From Acidobacteriota bacterium (GTDB lineage: Bacteria; Acidobacteriota; Holophagae; Holophagales; Holophagaceae): a stretch of DNA of 64,000 bases. Both the position numbers and the translations under genes were made by a program. Every line of letters begins with the position of its first letter. The first letter of the stretch is position 1. The stretch is from NCBI GenBank assembly GCA_016192145.1, contig JACPUT010000002.1:372001-436000 (forward strand), given 5' to 3'. Of the stretch, positions 7,731 through 17,076 are shown piece after piece. The notes under the pieces were generated by a model. It was not told where the DNA came from. It was given only the letters and a program-made list of their open reading frames with translations, and searched no databases.

Positions 7731-10121
7731 CTAGAAGGTGAGTTTCAGGGTGTAGCCGTTCACGGTGCTGGCCCCGCTGTAGTACTTCACGCGGACGTAG
7801 TAGGTGGCGGAGGCGCCGCTGTTGGTGACGCTGGCGGCATCCACGAGCCCCTTGCCCTTGACCGAGCTGGCCACCTGGGTGCCGGCGCTGTTGTAGAGGT
7901 AGAGGTCGAAGTCGCTGGCGCTGGGGGGCGTCAAGGTGGCGGAGAGGGTGCGGCCCGTGCCGAGGGTCACCTTGAAGTAGTCCGTATCGGAGGTGGTGCT
8001 GATCTTCCCCGTGACGGTGGTGCCGGTGGTGGTCACGGCGTTGGCCGTGGCGGTGGTGTTGTTGCTCTCCACCTCGGCCTGGGTGCCGCCCGTGGTGTTG
8101 TTCACGGTGAAGGCGACGGAGGTGGAGGTGGCCACGTTGCCGGCCGCGTCGTAGGCCTTGGCCGTGAGGCTGTGGCTGGCGTTGGAGAGGGTGGTGCTGT
8201 CCAGCGTCATGGAATAGGGGGAGGTGGTGTCGGTGCCCTTGAGGACGCCATCCACGTAGAACTCCACCTTGGTGACGCCGACGTTGTCGGAGGCGGAAGC
8301 GGAGAAGGTGATGGTGCCGCTGGTGCCGCTCTCCGTGGCGGAGACGGTGGGGGCGGTGGTGTCGCCGCCGGTGCCCGTCCACTTGGCACCCACGTTGATG
8401 GCCGCGAAGGCGTTCCACACGGCCTGCTCCTCGGGGGAACCGGCGCCGTAGAGATCCTTGGCGCTGCTGATGGCGGCCGTGCGGGCGGCGGCGTAGTTGG
8501 AGGAGGCGGTGAGGTAGGTGGTGAGAGCGCGGTACCAGATGCGGGCGGCGTGATCGTTGCCGACGCCGGTCATGCCGCCGGGCAGGTAGGAGCTGTAGAA
8601 GTCGCTGGTGGAGCTGCTGCTGGATCCCTGGCTCATGAAGTACCAGGCGCGGTTCATGGGGCCGCTGCTGTAGTGCACGTCGATGCTGCCGATGCCGCTG
8701 TACCAGGCATCCTTGGAGCCGCCGTCCTTGCTGGGCTTGTACATGTAGCGCAGGGCCGTGCCGGGGTGGCCCCAAGAGTTCTCGAACATGGTGTAGTTGG
8801 CGGTGATGCTGCCGCTGCCGGCGGCATCGGGCACCACGGAACCGGTGCCGCCACCGCCCAGCACGTAGAACTCCACGCAGGTGCCGAAGATGTCGGAGGT
8901 GGATTCGTTGAGGCCGCCGCTCTCGCCGGAATAGGTGAGGTTGGCGGTCTTGGAGGTCACGCCGTGGGTCATCTCGTGGCCCGCCGTGTCGAGGTCGGCC
9001 TCGCCCACGGAGCCGCCGGTGGCGCCATCGCCGTAGGTCATGCAGAAGCAGCTGTCGGACCAGAACGCGTTGTCGTACTGGGTGCTGTAGTGCATGCGGC
9101 TGTAGGTGGCCTTGCCGGTGTTGTCGATGCCGTTCCGGCCCAGGACGTTCTTGAAGAAGTCCCAGGTGGACTGGAGGCCCCGGTGGGCATCCACGGCGGC
9201 GGTCTGGGCGTTGGCGCTCATGCCGGCGGTGCCGTTGTATTGGAGGCCATCGCCCCAGGCATTGTCGGCATCGGTGAAGATGCTGCCGTTGCCGCTGGTG
9301 CCGTTGTTCAGGTTGGTGGTGATGTTGTTGCCAAAGGTGCCGCCGGTGCCGCGGGTCATATCGCGCAGTTCGTAACCGGTGGCGGTGCTGTTGGTGTTGA
9401 GGTTCACCGTGCCGTACCACTGGGACTTGCCGGTGCCCACGGCGGCGGAGGTGCGGAGGGCGTCCCACTGCTTAAGGATGGCGCCGCTGTGGGCGTCGAC
9501 CAGGTATTCCATGTGGCGGGTCTCGCCAGTGCCGTTCTCCAGCTGGGTGCGCACGAGGTAGGCGAGGTGGGTGCGGACCACTTCCACCTTCTCCATGGTG
9601 GCGTCGAAATCCCCGGCATTCATGGGGCCGCGGGGGCGGACCACCCGGGTGGCGGTGGCGGGGTAGACCACGAGTTCCACGGTGGGTTGGTAGGCGTACT
9701 CGCCCTGGGGGGCCAGGGCCTGGTGGGCTACGGCCAGGGCTTCGGCCTCGGTGAGGTTGGGCGCGGTATTCACGCGCAGGCCCAGCTTCAGGTCGGAGGT
9801 CTGGGGCGCGAAGGCGCCTTCGGAATCCTGGTGGGTGATCACCTCGCCGCCGAAGACCCGGATGCCCTGGTAGGTCTGGTGGAAGCGCCCGTGGGCCATG
9901 CCGAACTCGTCGGTGTGGATGCCCTTGAGGCTGAAGCCGTGCTGGGGGTCGAGGCCGAGCACCTGGCGCGCGGCGAGGAGGTGGCTTTCGGCCACCTTCG
10001 CGCGGGCGCCCTCCTGGGCGCGGAGGGACTCGATGGCCGGGGCGGCGAAGGGGGCCCTCTGGGCCACGAGGGGCGCGACGGCGAGGCCGAGCGCGAGCAG
10101 GGTGAGGGGGGATCGGGCCAT
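7731..10121 (-). CDS. M4 metallopeptidase 2, with Ig-like and PPC C-terminal domains
   Basis: A 796-residue secreted zinc peptidase, closely related to peptidase 1. Signal peptide about 1-21 (LTLLALGLAVAPLVAQ), FTP-type propeptide, catalytic HEMTH (His382, His386) and Glu406. The tail has an Ig-like module (VTKVEFYVDG) and a PPC domain ending YTLKLTF. Start: the ATG at 10121 has GGAG 6 bp upstream; an in-frame TTG four codons earlier overlaps that GGAG and is unlikely. Compared with peptidase 1 it has a longer loop after the active site (around the YVLGGGGTG segment). It lies within the tandem array under its own repeat-type promoter. Confidence 0.95.
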   Translation of the reverse strand: MARSPLTLLALGLAVAPLVAQRAPFAAPAIESLRAQEGARAKVAESHLLAARQVLGLDPQHGFSLKGIHTDEFGMAHGRFHQTYQGIRVFGGEVITHQDSEGAFAPQTSDLKLGLRVNTAPNLTEAEALAVAHQALAPQGEYAYQPTVELVVYPATATRVVRPRGPMNAGDFDATMEKVEVVRTHLAYLVRTQLENGTGETRHMEYLVDAHSGAILKQWDALRTSAAVGTGKSQWYGTVNLNTNSTATGYELRDMTRGTGGTFGNNITTNLNNGTSGNGSIFTDADNAWGDGLQYNGTAGMSANAQTAAVDAHRGLQSTWDFFKNVLGRNGIDNTGKATYSRMHYSTQYDNAFWSDSCFCMTYGDGATGGSVGEADLDTAGHEMTHGVTSKTANLTYSGESGGLNESTSDIFGTCVEFYVLGGGGTGSVVPDAAGSGSITANYTMFENSWGHPGTALRYMYKPSKDGGSKDAWYSGIGSIDVHYSSGPMNRAWYFMSQGSSSSSTSDFYSSYLPGGMTGVGNDHAARIWYRALTTYLTASSNYAAARTAAISSAKDLYGAGSPEEQAVWNAFAAINVGAKWTGTGGDTTAPTVSATESGTSGTITFSASASDNVGVTKVEFYVDGVLKGTDTTSPYSMTLDSTTLSNASHSLTAKAYDAAGNVATSTSVAFTVNNTTGGTQAEVESNNTTATANAVTTTGTTVTGKISTTSDTDYFKVTLGTGRTLSATLTPPSASDFDLYLYNSAGTQVASSVKGKGLVDAASVTNSGASATYYVRVKYYSGASTVNGYTLKLTF

Positions 10122-10184
10122 GGGCCACTCCAATGCGGGGACCGGGCCGGGGGCGCGGGGCCCTGGGCCTGGGGTCGGGTGGAT

Positions 10185-10270
10185 GAAAGAGCGGGGAGCT
10201 GCATCCAGAGTCGCGCCGACCTCCGCCTCGGCCGAATGAAGTGATGCGAAACGGTGTGAATTCCTGCAAA
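10185..10270 (-). promoter_or_regulatory. regulon promoter B, upstream of M4 peptidase 2
   Basis: Four minus-strand units at exact 10-bp period: TTTGCA (10265-10270), TTCACA (10255-10260), TTCGCA (10245-10250) and TTCATT (10235-10240). Then 34 bp and the start block AGCTCCCCGCTCTTTC (10185-10200). The -10-like GACTCT is at 10207-10212. Predicted leader is about 79 nt. Confidence 0.65.
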
Positions 10271-10272
10271 GG

Positions 10273-10296
10273 AAAAGGGCCGCCCGGGGGCGGCCC
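10273..10296 (-). terminator. terminator after M4 peptidase 3
   Basis: GGGCCGCC/GGCGGCCC stem (10277-10296) followed on the minus strand by TTTT. It lies only about 2 bp upstream of the repeat array of promoter B, insulating the two peptidase genes. Confidence 0.75.
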
Positions 10297-10316
10297 TTTC
10301 AGGGATCTCCCGGGGA

Positions 10317-12803
10317 CTACTTGAGGGAGACGGCGTCCACGGCGAAGGAGGTCTGCAGGCTGCTGTCCTCCGTCATCTTGAAGTAGATCTGCACGGTCTG
10401 GCCCTTGTAGGCGCTCAGGTTGAAGGTGCGGATCTGGTAGCCCGTGGCCTTGTTCAGGTTGGAGTAGGTGGCCAGGGTGGAAAGCACGGTGCCGGCGCTG
10501 TTGAGGACCTGCACCTGGAGCTTGTCGTAGGCGGTGGTGGTCGTCGTCTCAGCGGTGTCGATGTGCAGCGCGAAGGTCAGCGTGCCCGTGGCGCTGCTGG
10601 GGATGGCGATGGTCTGCTTGAGGGTTTCGGTGGTGGTGGCGCCGTTGCCGCCGAGCCAGGCGTTCTTGGTGCCGGCGTAGGCGGGCTGACCCGTCCAGGT
10701 GCCGATGGCGCCGGTGGTGCCCGTCCAGCCGGTGGCGCCGCTTTCGAAGCCGCCGTTGACGACGAGCTCCGTGCCCGAGGTGGTGTTGCTCACGGAGAAG
10801 GCGACGGAGGTGGAGGTGCCGATGTTGCCGGCGGCGTCATAGGCCTTGGCGACGAGGGTGTGGCTGCCGTTGGCCAGGGTGGTGCTGTCAAGGGTGGAGC
10901 TGTAGGGGGAGGTGGTGTCGGTGGCCTTGAGGACGCCGTCCACGTAGAACTCCACCTTGGTGACCCCCACGTTGTCGGAGGCGGTGGCGGAGAAGGTGAT
11001 CGTGCCGCTGGTGCCGGATTCGGAGGCCGAGCAGGTGGGGGCGGTGGTGTCGGAGGAGCCGCCACCGGACCACTTGGCGCCCACGTTGATGGCGGCGTAG
11101 GCGTTCCACACGGCCTGCTCTTCGGCGGAGCCGGCGCCATAGAGATCCTTGGCGCTGTTGATGCTGGCGGTGCGGGCCGCGGCGTAGTTGGAGCTGGAAG
11201 TGAGGTAGGAGGTGAGGGCCCGGTACCAGATCTTGGCGGCCTTAAGGGGGCCGATTCCGGTCATGCCGGCGGGGAGGTAGGAGCTGTAGTTGTCGGCCCC
11301 GGAGGTGGTGCCGGCGCCCTGGCTCAGGAAGAAGAACATGCGGTTGTTGGGGCCGCTGCTGTAGTGGACGTCGATGGAGCCGAGGCCGCTGTACCAGGCA
11401 TCCTTGGAGGAGCCATCCTTGCTGGGCTTGTCGAGGTAGCGCAGGGGGCTGGCGGCCAGCTGTTCGCCGAGCTTCCAGGCGGTGTTGGTGTTGGTGACGG
11501 TGGCGGGGATGGTCTTGCCGTTGCGGGCGTAGATCTCGATCATGGCGCCGAAGATGTCGGAGTTGGACTCGTTCAGGCCGCCCGACTCACCGGAGTAGGT
11601 GAGGTTGGCGCTGTTGGCGCAGACACCGTGGGTCATCTCATGGCCGGCCACGTCCAGGGCCGTCAGCGTGGTGAAGCTGCTGCCATCGCCGTAGGTCATG
11701 CAGAAGCAGCTGTCGGACCAGAAGGCGTTGTCGTAGCTGTTGCCGATGTGGACGCGGGAGTAGGTGGCCTTGCCTGCGCCGTTGATGCCGTTGCGGCCGT
11801 GGGTGCCCAGGAAGTAGTCCCAGGACATGGCCATGCCGTACATGGCGTCCACCGCGGCGGTCTGGCCGTTGGCGGCGGTGGTGGAGCTGCCTTCCACGTA
11901 GTTGGCGCTGTCACCCCAGGTGTTGTCGGCATCCGTGTAGATGGTGCCGGTGGCCGTGGAGGTGGTGGAGGCGTGGTTCGAGTTGGTGACCACGTTGTTG
12001 CCGAAGGTGCCGCCCGTGCCGCGGGTCATGTCGCGCATCTCGTAGCCGGAGGTGACGCTGTTGGTGTTGACCGTCACGGTGCCGCTGTACTGGCTGTTGC
12101 CGGTGCCAGTGGCAGCCGTGGTGTGCAGGGTGTTCCAGCTCTTCAGGATGGCGCCGGTGTGGGCGTCCACCATGTAATCGGTGTGCTTGATGCCGTCGAG
12201 GTCGTTCTCGAGTTCGGTGTGGACGTGGTAAGCCAGCTGGTAGCGAAGGACATCCTCGCGGACCAGGGTGGCATCCACTTCCATGTCGATGGCGCGGGTG
12301 CGGGGCCGAACGACGCGGGAGGCGGTGACGGGGAAGACCACCAGCTCGGCGGAGGGCTGGAAGGAGTAGTCCCCCTTGGGGGCGAGCACGCGGTGGGCGG
12401 CGGCCAGGGCCTCGCCCTCGCTGAGGCTGGGGGTGGTGTTGACCTGGATGCCCCTGCGGAGGTCGTTGGTGGGAGCGGCGAAGGCGCCGTCGACCAGCTG
12501 GTGCGTGATGATCTCGGCGCCGAACACCTTCACGCCGTTGAACACCTGCTGGAAGCGGGCGTGGGCCTGGCCGAACTCGTCGGTGTTGACCCGGCCGAAG
12601 CGGAAGCCGTGCTGGGCATCCAGCCCCAGCACCTGGCGGGCGGCCAGGAGGTGATCCGCGGCGGCGGCGGAGCGGGCCCCTTCCTGGGCGCGGAGGGCCG
12701 CGACGGCCTGGGCGGGGAGGACGGCCTTCTGGGCGAAGGCGGGCATCGCCGCGAGGGTGAGGGCGAGAACGGACAGACGGGTATAACCCTTCGTTGCTGC
12801 CAT
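10317..12803 (-). CDS. M4 metallopeptidase 3, with Ig-like and carbohydrate-binding-like C-terminal domains
   Basis: An 828-residue secreted zinc peptidase. Signal peptide about 1-25 (LSVLALTLAAMPAFAQ), FTP-type propeptide, HEMTH (His388, His392) and Glu412. After the Ig-like module (VTKVEFYVDG) the tail differs from peptidases 1 and 2: instead of PPC there is a domain of about 150 residues beginning LVVNGGFESGATGW and ending FAVDAVSLK. This resembles NGGFE-type jelly-roll modules of the CBM4/9 kind, so it may bind carbohydrate or another matrix. Start: the ATG at 12803 has GGAG 6 bp upstream; the longer frame adds 33 residues before the signal peptide. Confidence 0.94.
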   Translation of the reverse strand: MAATKGYTRLSVLALTLAAMPAFAQKAVLPAQAVAALRAQEGARSAAAADHLLAARQVLGLDAQHGFRFGRVNTDEFGQAHARFQQVFNGVKVFGAEIITHQLVDGAFAAPTNDLRRGIQVNTTPSLSEGEALAAAHRVLAPKGDYSFQPSAELVVFPVTASRVVRPRTRAIDMEVDATLVREDVLRYQLAYHVHTELENDLDGIKHTDYMVDAHTGAILKSWNTLHTTAATGTGNSQYSGTVTVNTNSVTSGYEMRDMTRGTGGTFGNNVVTNSNHASTTSTATGTIYTDADNTWGDSANYVEGSSTTAANGQTAAVDAMYGMAMSWDYFLGTHGRNGINGAGKATYSRVHIGNSYDNAFWSDSCFCMTYGDGSSFTTLTALDVAGHEMTHGVCANSANLTYSGESGGLNESNSDIFGAMIEIYARNGKTIPATVTNTNTAWKLGEQLAASPLRYLDKPSKDGSSKDAWYSGLGSIDVHYSSGPNNRMFFFLSQGAGTTSGADNYSSYLPAGMTGIGPLKAAKIWYRALTSYLTSSSNYAAARTASINSAKDLYGAGSAEEQAVWNAYAAINVGAKWSGGGSSDTTAPTCSASESGTSGTITFSATASDNVGVTKVEFYVDGVLKATDTTSPYSSTLDSTTLANGSHTLVAKAYDAAGNIGTSTSVAFSVSNTTSGTELVVNGGFESGATGWTGTTGAIGTWTGQPAYAGTKNAWLGGNGATTTETLKQTIAIPSSATGTLTFALHIDTAETTTTTAYDKLQVQVLNSAGTVLSTLATYSNLNKATGYQIRTFNLSAYKGQTVQIYFKMTEDSSLQTSFAVDAVSLK

Positions 12804-12905
12804 TGGCAACTCCATCGGATGGGGGGGGGAGGGGATGTGGCACAGCCAGCTCCCGGGTGGCGGACTCAGGTGGTGAGCGCCTTGCCGGGGTTGGAACTGC
12901 ACGTA

Positions 12906-12981
12906 GAAAGAGCGGGAAGCTATGAGGATGTTCCAACACCCTGGGGTGAACCGGGTGTTAAGTGATGTGAATTCTTGTGAA
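12906..12981 (-). promoter_or_regulatory. regulon promoter C, upstream of M4 peptidase 3
   Basis: Minus strand: TTCACA (12976-12981), TTCACA (12966-12971) and TTAACA (12956-12961), exact 10-bp period. Then 34 bp and AGCTTCCCGCTCTTTC (12906-12921). The -10-like GAACAT is at 12928-12933. Predicted leader is about 118 nt. This is one of the two clearest members of the set. Confidence 0.7.
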
Positions 12982-12998
12982 GAACCCGTGACAGAGGC

Positions 12999-14408
12999 TC
13001 AGGGTTCCTTTGGGCTGAGGATGGGGTGGGCTCCCGAGGAGCGGCGCCGGGTGCGCCCCGTGGGATCGGGCGGGAATCGCAGCCGGGCCGTGGTACCGGA
13101 ACCCATCCGGCTCTCCAGCTCCAGATCCCCCCCGTGAAGGTGCATGATCCCTTTCACGATGGCGAGTCCCAGCCCCGTGCCGCCATGGCTCCGGCTCCGG
13201 CTGTGCTCCACCCGGGTGAAGCGGGATCCCAGGGCCTGAATCATCTCGGCCGGAATGCCTTCGCCGGTGTCGCGGACTTCGAGGTTCACCTCGCCCTTGG
13301 AGGTGGTGGTCGCGGCCAGGGTGATCCTCCCACCGGCGGGCGTGTGGCGGAGGGCGTTGGAAACGAGGTTGCTGAGGGCCCGCTGGATGAGGGCCCGGTC
13401 CGCCATGATGGCGAGGTCGTCGGAGGCCTCCACCCCCAATTCCACCTGGACGCTCTCGGCGCTCACTTCGAAGTAATCGGCGATGCCGCGCAGGAGGTCG
13501 CTGGCTTGGAGCGGCCCCAACCGGAGCTCGGAGCTGGGCTCCTCGCAACGGGCCAGGAAGAGCATCTGCTCGATCATCATGCCGAGGCGATCCAGTTCCT
13601 CGAGGCAGGAGCCCAGGGCATCCTGCAGACCCCGCGCATCCTTGGGGCGGAGGAGGAGGCCCTCCAGCTCCGACCTCAGGTTCTGGATGGGGCTGCGCAG
13701 CTCATGGGCCAGGTCCGTGCCCAGGTTCTCCAGGCGCTGGAAGGCTTCCTGGAGCCGTTCCATGCCGATGTTCATGGAGGCGACCAGGTCGCCCAGCTCC
13801 CGGGGGAAGGTCTCTACGGGGATCTTTCGGCCCAGGTCCTTGGGGCGGATGAGGGCGGCTTGGATGGCCAGCCTCCCCAAGGGCCGGATGGATTGGCGGA
13901 CGATCAGCTCGCCCAGGCCATAGGCCGCCAGGAGGGTGAAGGCCACCATGAAAAGGCGCAGCCCGGTGTTGCGGGTGGCGACGAAGCGCTGGGCCTGAAG
14001 ATCCATGACCAACTGGATGCTGCCGGTCTCGGGCGGATCCAGGGGGAGGTGGGCCCTCAGCCAATGGGCCCCTTCATCCACCTCGAAGGGGGCATCCAGC
14101 GCCGGCCAGCCCGTCAACGGGAATTTGGATCGGAAGCCCTCGCTTTGGGCCAGGGTCTCTCCCGAAGGGCCGAGCATCCGCCACTGGATCTCGCCCAAGG
14201 TCGGCACGATGGTGCCCGGAGCGAGGGAAGGGCGGAGGCGGGAGGCATCCCGGGCAGCGGTCTGGAGGATCCCCTGGCGCGCTTGGGATAGCGCGATCCG
14301 GAAGCCCAGCTCGATGATGCAGAAGGCCACCGCGGACAGCACCACCGCGCCCCCCAGGAGGGTGCCCAGGATCTTGCGGCGGAGGCTGGGGGTGGAGAGG
14401 CCGGTCAT
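12999..14408 (-). CDS. sensor histidine kinase (two-component system 2)
   Basis: A 469-residue membrane kinase. TM1 is about residues 13-35, periplasmic domain 36-150, TM2 about 151-170, then a HAMP-like region. The phosphoacceptor is His235 in DLAHELRSPIQNL. The ATPase domain has an N-box (LSNLVSNALRHTP), G1 (VRDTGEGIP) and GTGLGLAIVKGI. It ends in a basic tail. It lies 29 bp after the response regulator stop codon, so the two are co-transcribed. Its organisation matches kinase 1 but the sensor domains differ, suggesting two inputs. No clear Shine-Dalgarno is seen before the ATG at 14408. Confidence 0.92.
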   Translation of the reverse strand: MTGLSTPSLRRKILGTLLGGAVVLSAVAFCIIELGFRIALSQARQGILQTAARDASRLRPSLAPGTIVPTLGEIQWRMLGPSGETLAQSEGFRSKFPLTGWPALDAPFEVDEGAHWLRAHLPLDPPETGSIQLVMDLQAQRFVATRNTGLRLFMVAFTLLAAYGLGELIVRQSIRPLGRLAIQAALIRPKDLGRKIPVETFPRELGDLVASMNIGMERLQEAFQRLENLGTDLAHELRSPIQNLRSELEGLLLRPKDARGLQDALGSCLEELDRLGMMIEQMLFLARCEEPSSELRLGPLQASDLLRGIADYFEVSAESVQVELGVEASDDLAIMADRALIQRALSNLVSNALRHTPAGGRITLAATTTSKGEVNLEVRDTGEGIPAEMIQALGSRFTRVEHSRSRSHGGTGLGLAIVKGIMHLHGGDLELESRMGSGTTARLRFPPDPTGRTRRRSSGAHPILSPKEP

Positions 14409-14437
14409 GGGGGGGCCGCGGTCGGGCTTGCGAAATC

Positions 14438-15118
14438 CTAGTCCCGGTCTTCGAGGACGATGCCCACGCCGCGCAGGGTGTGGACGAGCTTCTTCTCGTA
14501 GGGGTCATCGAGCTTGGCGCGCAGACGCCGCACCTGCACATCCACCGCGTTGGGATCCACGTGGGCCGTGAGGCCCCAGACGGTTTCCACGACGGTGCTG
14601 CGGGGCACCACCTGGCCCACGTTCTCCAGAAGGAGCGCCGCCAGCAGGTATTCCTTGGGGGTGAGATCCACGCGCTTGCCCAGGCGAGTGATGCGGCGCT
14701 TGTCGGGCTCCCAGGTGAGATCGGCCACTTCCACCTTGGGAGGGAGGGGCGAGCCGGGGCGGACGCGGCGCAGGATGGCCTGGAGGCGCGCGAGCACTTC
14801 GGGGAAGGCGTAGGGCTTCACGATGTAGTCGTCGCCGCCGGATTTGAGGCCCTTGAGGCGGTCTTCGAGGGTGCCCTTGGCGGAGAGGAAGAGCACGGGG
14901 GTGTCGATGTCCTCGGCGCGGAGCTTCTCGACCATCTGGAGGCCCGAGAGGCCCGGCAGCATCACGTCCACCACGAGGGCGTCATAGGCCCCCGAGGACG
15001 CGAGGCGGTGGCCGGCCGTGCCATCCGCGGCCAACTCCACCTGGAAGTGGGCCAGTTCGAGTCCCGCCTTGAGTTGCTTGGCGGCTTTGGCTTCGTCTTC
15101 GATCACCAGGATTCGCAT
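14438..15118 (-). CDS. OmpR/PhoB-family response regulator (two-component system 2)
   Basis: A 226-residue regulator, the same length as response regulator 1 and clearly its paralogue. Receiver with EDE at residues 7-9, phosphoacceptor Asp51 (VVDVMLPG) and Lys in IVKPYA. The DNA-binding winged helix includes VDVQVRRLRAKLDDP. It is a candidate activator of the TTCACA repeat promoters that flank the operon on both sides; which of the two regulators does so cannot be told from sequence. TACACT lies exactly 6 bp before the ATG, predicting a leaderless mRNA. Confidence 0.93.
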   Translation of the reverse strand: MRILVIEDEAKAAKQLKAGLELAHFQVELAADGTAGHRLASSGAYDALVVDVMLPGLSGLQMVEKLRAEDIDTPVLFLSAKGTLEDRLKGLKSGGDDYIVKPYAFPEVLARLQAILRRVRPGSPLPPKVEVADLTWEPDKRRITRLGKRVDLTPKEYLLAALLLENVGQVVPRSTVVETVWGLTAHVDPNAVDVQVRRLRAKLDDPYEKKLVHTLRGVGIVLEDRD

Positions 15119-15153
15119 GGGCAGAGTGTATCGCTTTCGTCACAGCTTGTAAG
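15119..15153 (-). promoter_or_regulatory. promoter of response regulator 2, leaderless type
   Basis: Minus strand: TACACT at 15125-15130, 6 bp before the ATG. A CTTACA hexamer lies 17 bp further upstream (15148-15153) and may be the -35. Confidence 0.5.
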
Positions 15154-15191
15154 GTAGAAAAAGGGGCCCGGTCAGCTTGGACCTCAATGGC

Positions 15192-15221
15192 AAAAAACCG
15201 GACCCGGGTTTCGGGTCCGGT
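15192..15221 (-). terminator. terminator after M4 peptidase 4
   Basis: Perfect 10-bp stem ACCGGACCCG/CGGGTCCGGT (15197-15221) with a 5-nt loop and a following run of T on the minus strand. A canonical intrinsic terminator. Confidence 0.85.
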
Positions 15222-15243
15222 GCGTGTTCTCCATCCCTCGAAA

Positions 15244-16929
15244 TCAGCGGTTGATGGCCTTGAAGGCGTTGGTGACGGCCGTCCGCTGGGTGCTGGTGGA
15301 GCCGTAGAGATCGGTGGCCGCGTTCAGGCAGGCGGTCTTGGCGCCGGCGTAGGTGGTGGTGCTGGTCATGTAGACCGTGAGGGCGCGATAGACGATCTTG
15401 GCGGCGGCGGTGTTGCCGATGCCCGTCATGCCCCCGGGAAGGTAGGAGCTGTAGAAGTTGCTCGTGGAGCTGCTGCTGGCGCCCTGGCTGAGGAAATAGA
15501 AGCAGCGGTTCATGGGGCCGCTGGAGTAGTGGACGTCGATGCTGCCGATGCCGCTGTACCAGGCGTTCTTGGAGGCGCCATCGAGGCTGGGCTTGTACAT
15601 GTACCGCAGGGGGGTGGAACGCAGCTGCTCCCCGATGGTCCAGTTGCCGCCCGAGGTGGGGATGCTGGTGGATCCGCCGCCTTTGGCGTAGAACTCCGTC
15701 ATGGTGCCGAAGATGTCGGACATGGATTCGTTGAGGCCGCCGCTCTCGCCGCTGTAGTTCAGGCCCGCGCTGTTGGCGGTCACTCCGTGGGTCATCTCGT
15801 GGCCGGCCACGTCAATGGCCGTGAGGGTCTTGAAGCTGTTGCCATCCCCGTAGGTCATGCAGAAGCAGCTGTCGGACCAAAAGGCGTTGTCGTAGCTGTT
15901 GCTGTAGTGCACGCGGTTGTAGGTGGCCTTGCCCGCGCCGTTGATGCCGTTGCGGCCGAAGACGTTCTTGAACATGTCGAAGGTCTTCATGGTGCCGTAG
16001 TGGGCGTCCACGCCGGCCGTCTGCCCGTTGGCGGCGGTGGTGGAGCTGCCCTCCACGTAGTTCGCGTTGTCGCCCCAGGTGTTGTCGGCGTCGGTGTAGA
16101 TGGTGCCCGTGCCGCTGGTGGCGTGGTTCAGGTTGCGGGTGGTGAACTGCATGCTGCGCACGTTGTCGCGCAGCTCGTAGCCGCCGCTGATGCTGTTGGT
16201 GGAGATGCTCACGGTGCCGCTGTACTGGCTCCTGCCGGAGCCCGTGGCGGCGGTGGTGTGCAGGGTGGACCACTTGCGGAGGATGCCGCCCGTGTGGGCG
16301 TTGATGAGGTAGTCGGTGTGGGCCGTCTCCTCGGCGCCGTTCTCCAGCTCGGTGTGGACGTGGTAGGCCAGCGTGTGGCGCACCACGCGCTCGGAGAACG
16401 CATCCGCGGCCTCCTGATCCAGGCTACGGGGGCCCCTCCGGATGGCGACCAGCTCCGTTTCGGGCACCACGACCAGTTCGATGCTGGGCGCGTAGGCGTA
16501 TTCGCCCTTGGGGGCGAGGTCCCGGTGGGCCACGGCGAGCGCTTCGCTGGAATCCATGGAGGGCACGGGGTTCAAGCGGATGCCCTTGAGGTGGGCGGTG
16601 GTGTGGGGCTGGAGGCCGCCTTCGGCATCCATGTGCGTGATGATCTCGCCGCCGAACACCTTCACGCCCTGGTAGGTCTGCTGGAAGCGCGTGTGGGTGA
16701 AGCCCAGCTCATCGGTGAAGGCGCGGAGGGGGGCCACGTCATTCAGGCCGTCCAGGCCCAGGGCCGTGCGATCGGCGCGGAGCAGGGCGTGGGCGGCTTC
16801 GATGCGGGCGGGCTCCTGGGCCCGGAGCTGCTCGACGAGTTCGGGGGCTCGGGCGGGGGCCTGGGCGGCGAGGGTGCCGCCCGCGAGGGCCAGGGCGAGG
16901 GAGGGGAGGGACAGGCGGAGGTTGGCCAT
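15244..16929 (-). CDS. M4 metallopeptidase 4, minimal form without C-terminal accessory domains
   Basis: A 561-residue secreted zinc peptidase. Signal peptide about 1-21 (LSLPSLALALAGGTLAAQ), propeptide, HEMTH (His377, His381) and Glu401. It ends immediately after the catalytic domain at VTNAFKAINR, with no Ig-like, PPC or CBM-like tail. Start: the ATG at 16929 has GGAG 6 bp upstream; a TTG two codons earlier is in frame but overlaps that spacing. The SDSCFCMTYGDG segment of the other paralogues is kept. The absence of tail modules suggests a freely diffusing enzyme. Confidence 0.95.
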   Translation of the reverse strand: MANLRLSLPSLALALAGGTLAAQAPARAPELVEQLRAQEPARIEAAHALLRADRTALGLDGLNDVAPLRAFTDELGFTHTRFQQTYQGVKVFGGEIITHMDAEGGLQPHTTAHLKGIRLNPVPSMDSSEALAVAHRDLAPKGEYAYAPSIELVVVPETELVAIRRGPRSLDQEAADAFSERVVRHTLAYHVHTELENGAEETAHTDYLINAHTGGILRKWSTLHTTAATGSGRSQYSGTVSISTNSISGGYELRDNVRSMQFTTRNLNHATSGTGTIYTDADNTWGDNANYVEGSSTTAANGQTAGVDAHYGTMKTFDMFKNVFGRNGINGAGKATYNRVHYSNSYDNAFWSDSCFCMTYGDGNSFKTLTAIDVAGHEMTHGVTANSAGLNYSGESGGLNESMSDIFGTMTEFYAKGGGSTSIPTSGGNWTIGEQLRSTPLRYMYKPSLDGASKNAWYSGIGSIDVHYSSGPMNRCFYFLSQGASSSSTSNFYSSYLPGGMTGIGNTAAAKIVYRALTVYMTSTTTYAGAKTACLNAATDLYGSTSTQRTAVTNAFKAINR

Positions 16930-17000
16930 GGGCAACTCCTGGAGGCAAGGTCGGCGGTGTCCGGAGGCCCCCTTGCCGTGGGGCCGCCGGATCAGGTTGG

Positions 17001-17076
17001 GGGAGAGCGGGGAAGCTGGATCACCCTGCCTGAATTGCCGTGAGGGGCCGTGTGAAGGTTTGTGAATTCTTGTGAA
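17001..17076 (-). promoter_or_regulatory. regulon promoter D, upstream of M4 peptidase 4
   Basis: Three perfect minus-strand TTCACA units at 17071-17076, 17061-17066 and 17051-17056 (10-bp period). Then 33 bp and AGCTTCCCCGCTCTCCC (17001-17017). The -10-like CAGGGT is at 17023-17028. Predicted leader is about 88 nt. This is the cleanest repeat array of the six. Confidence 0.72.

Noticed and set aside
7657-9468. 603-codon minus-strand frame overlapping M4 peptidase 2
   Set aside because: Alternative frame of the same strand, Arg/His/Gln-rich, no domain; the peptidase frame has all motifs.
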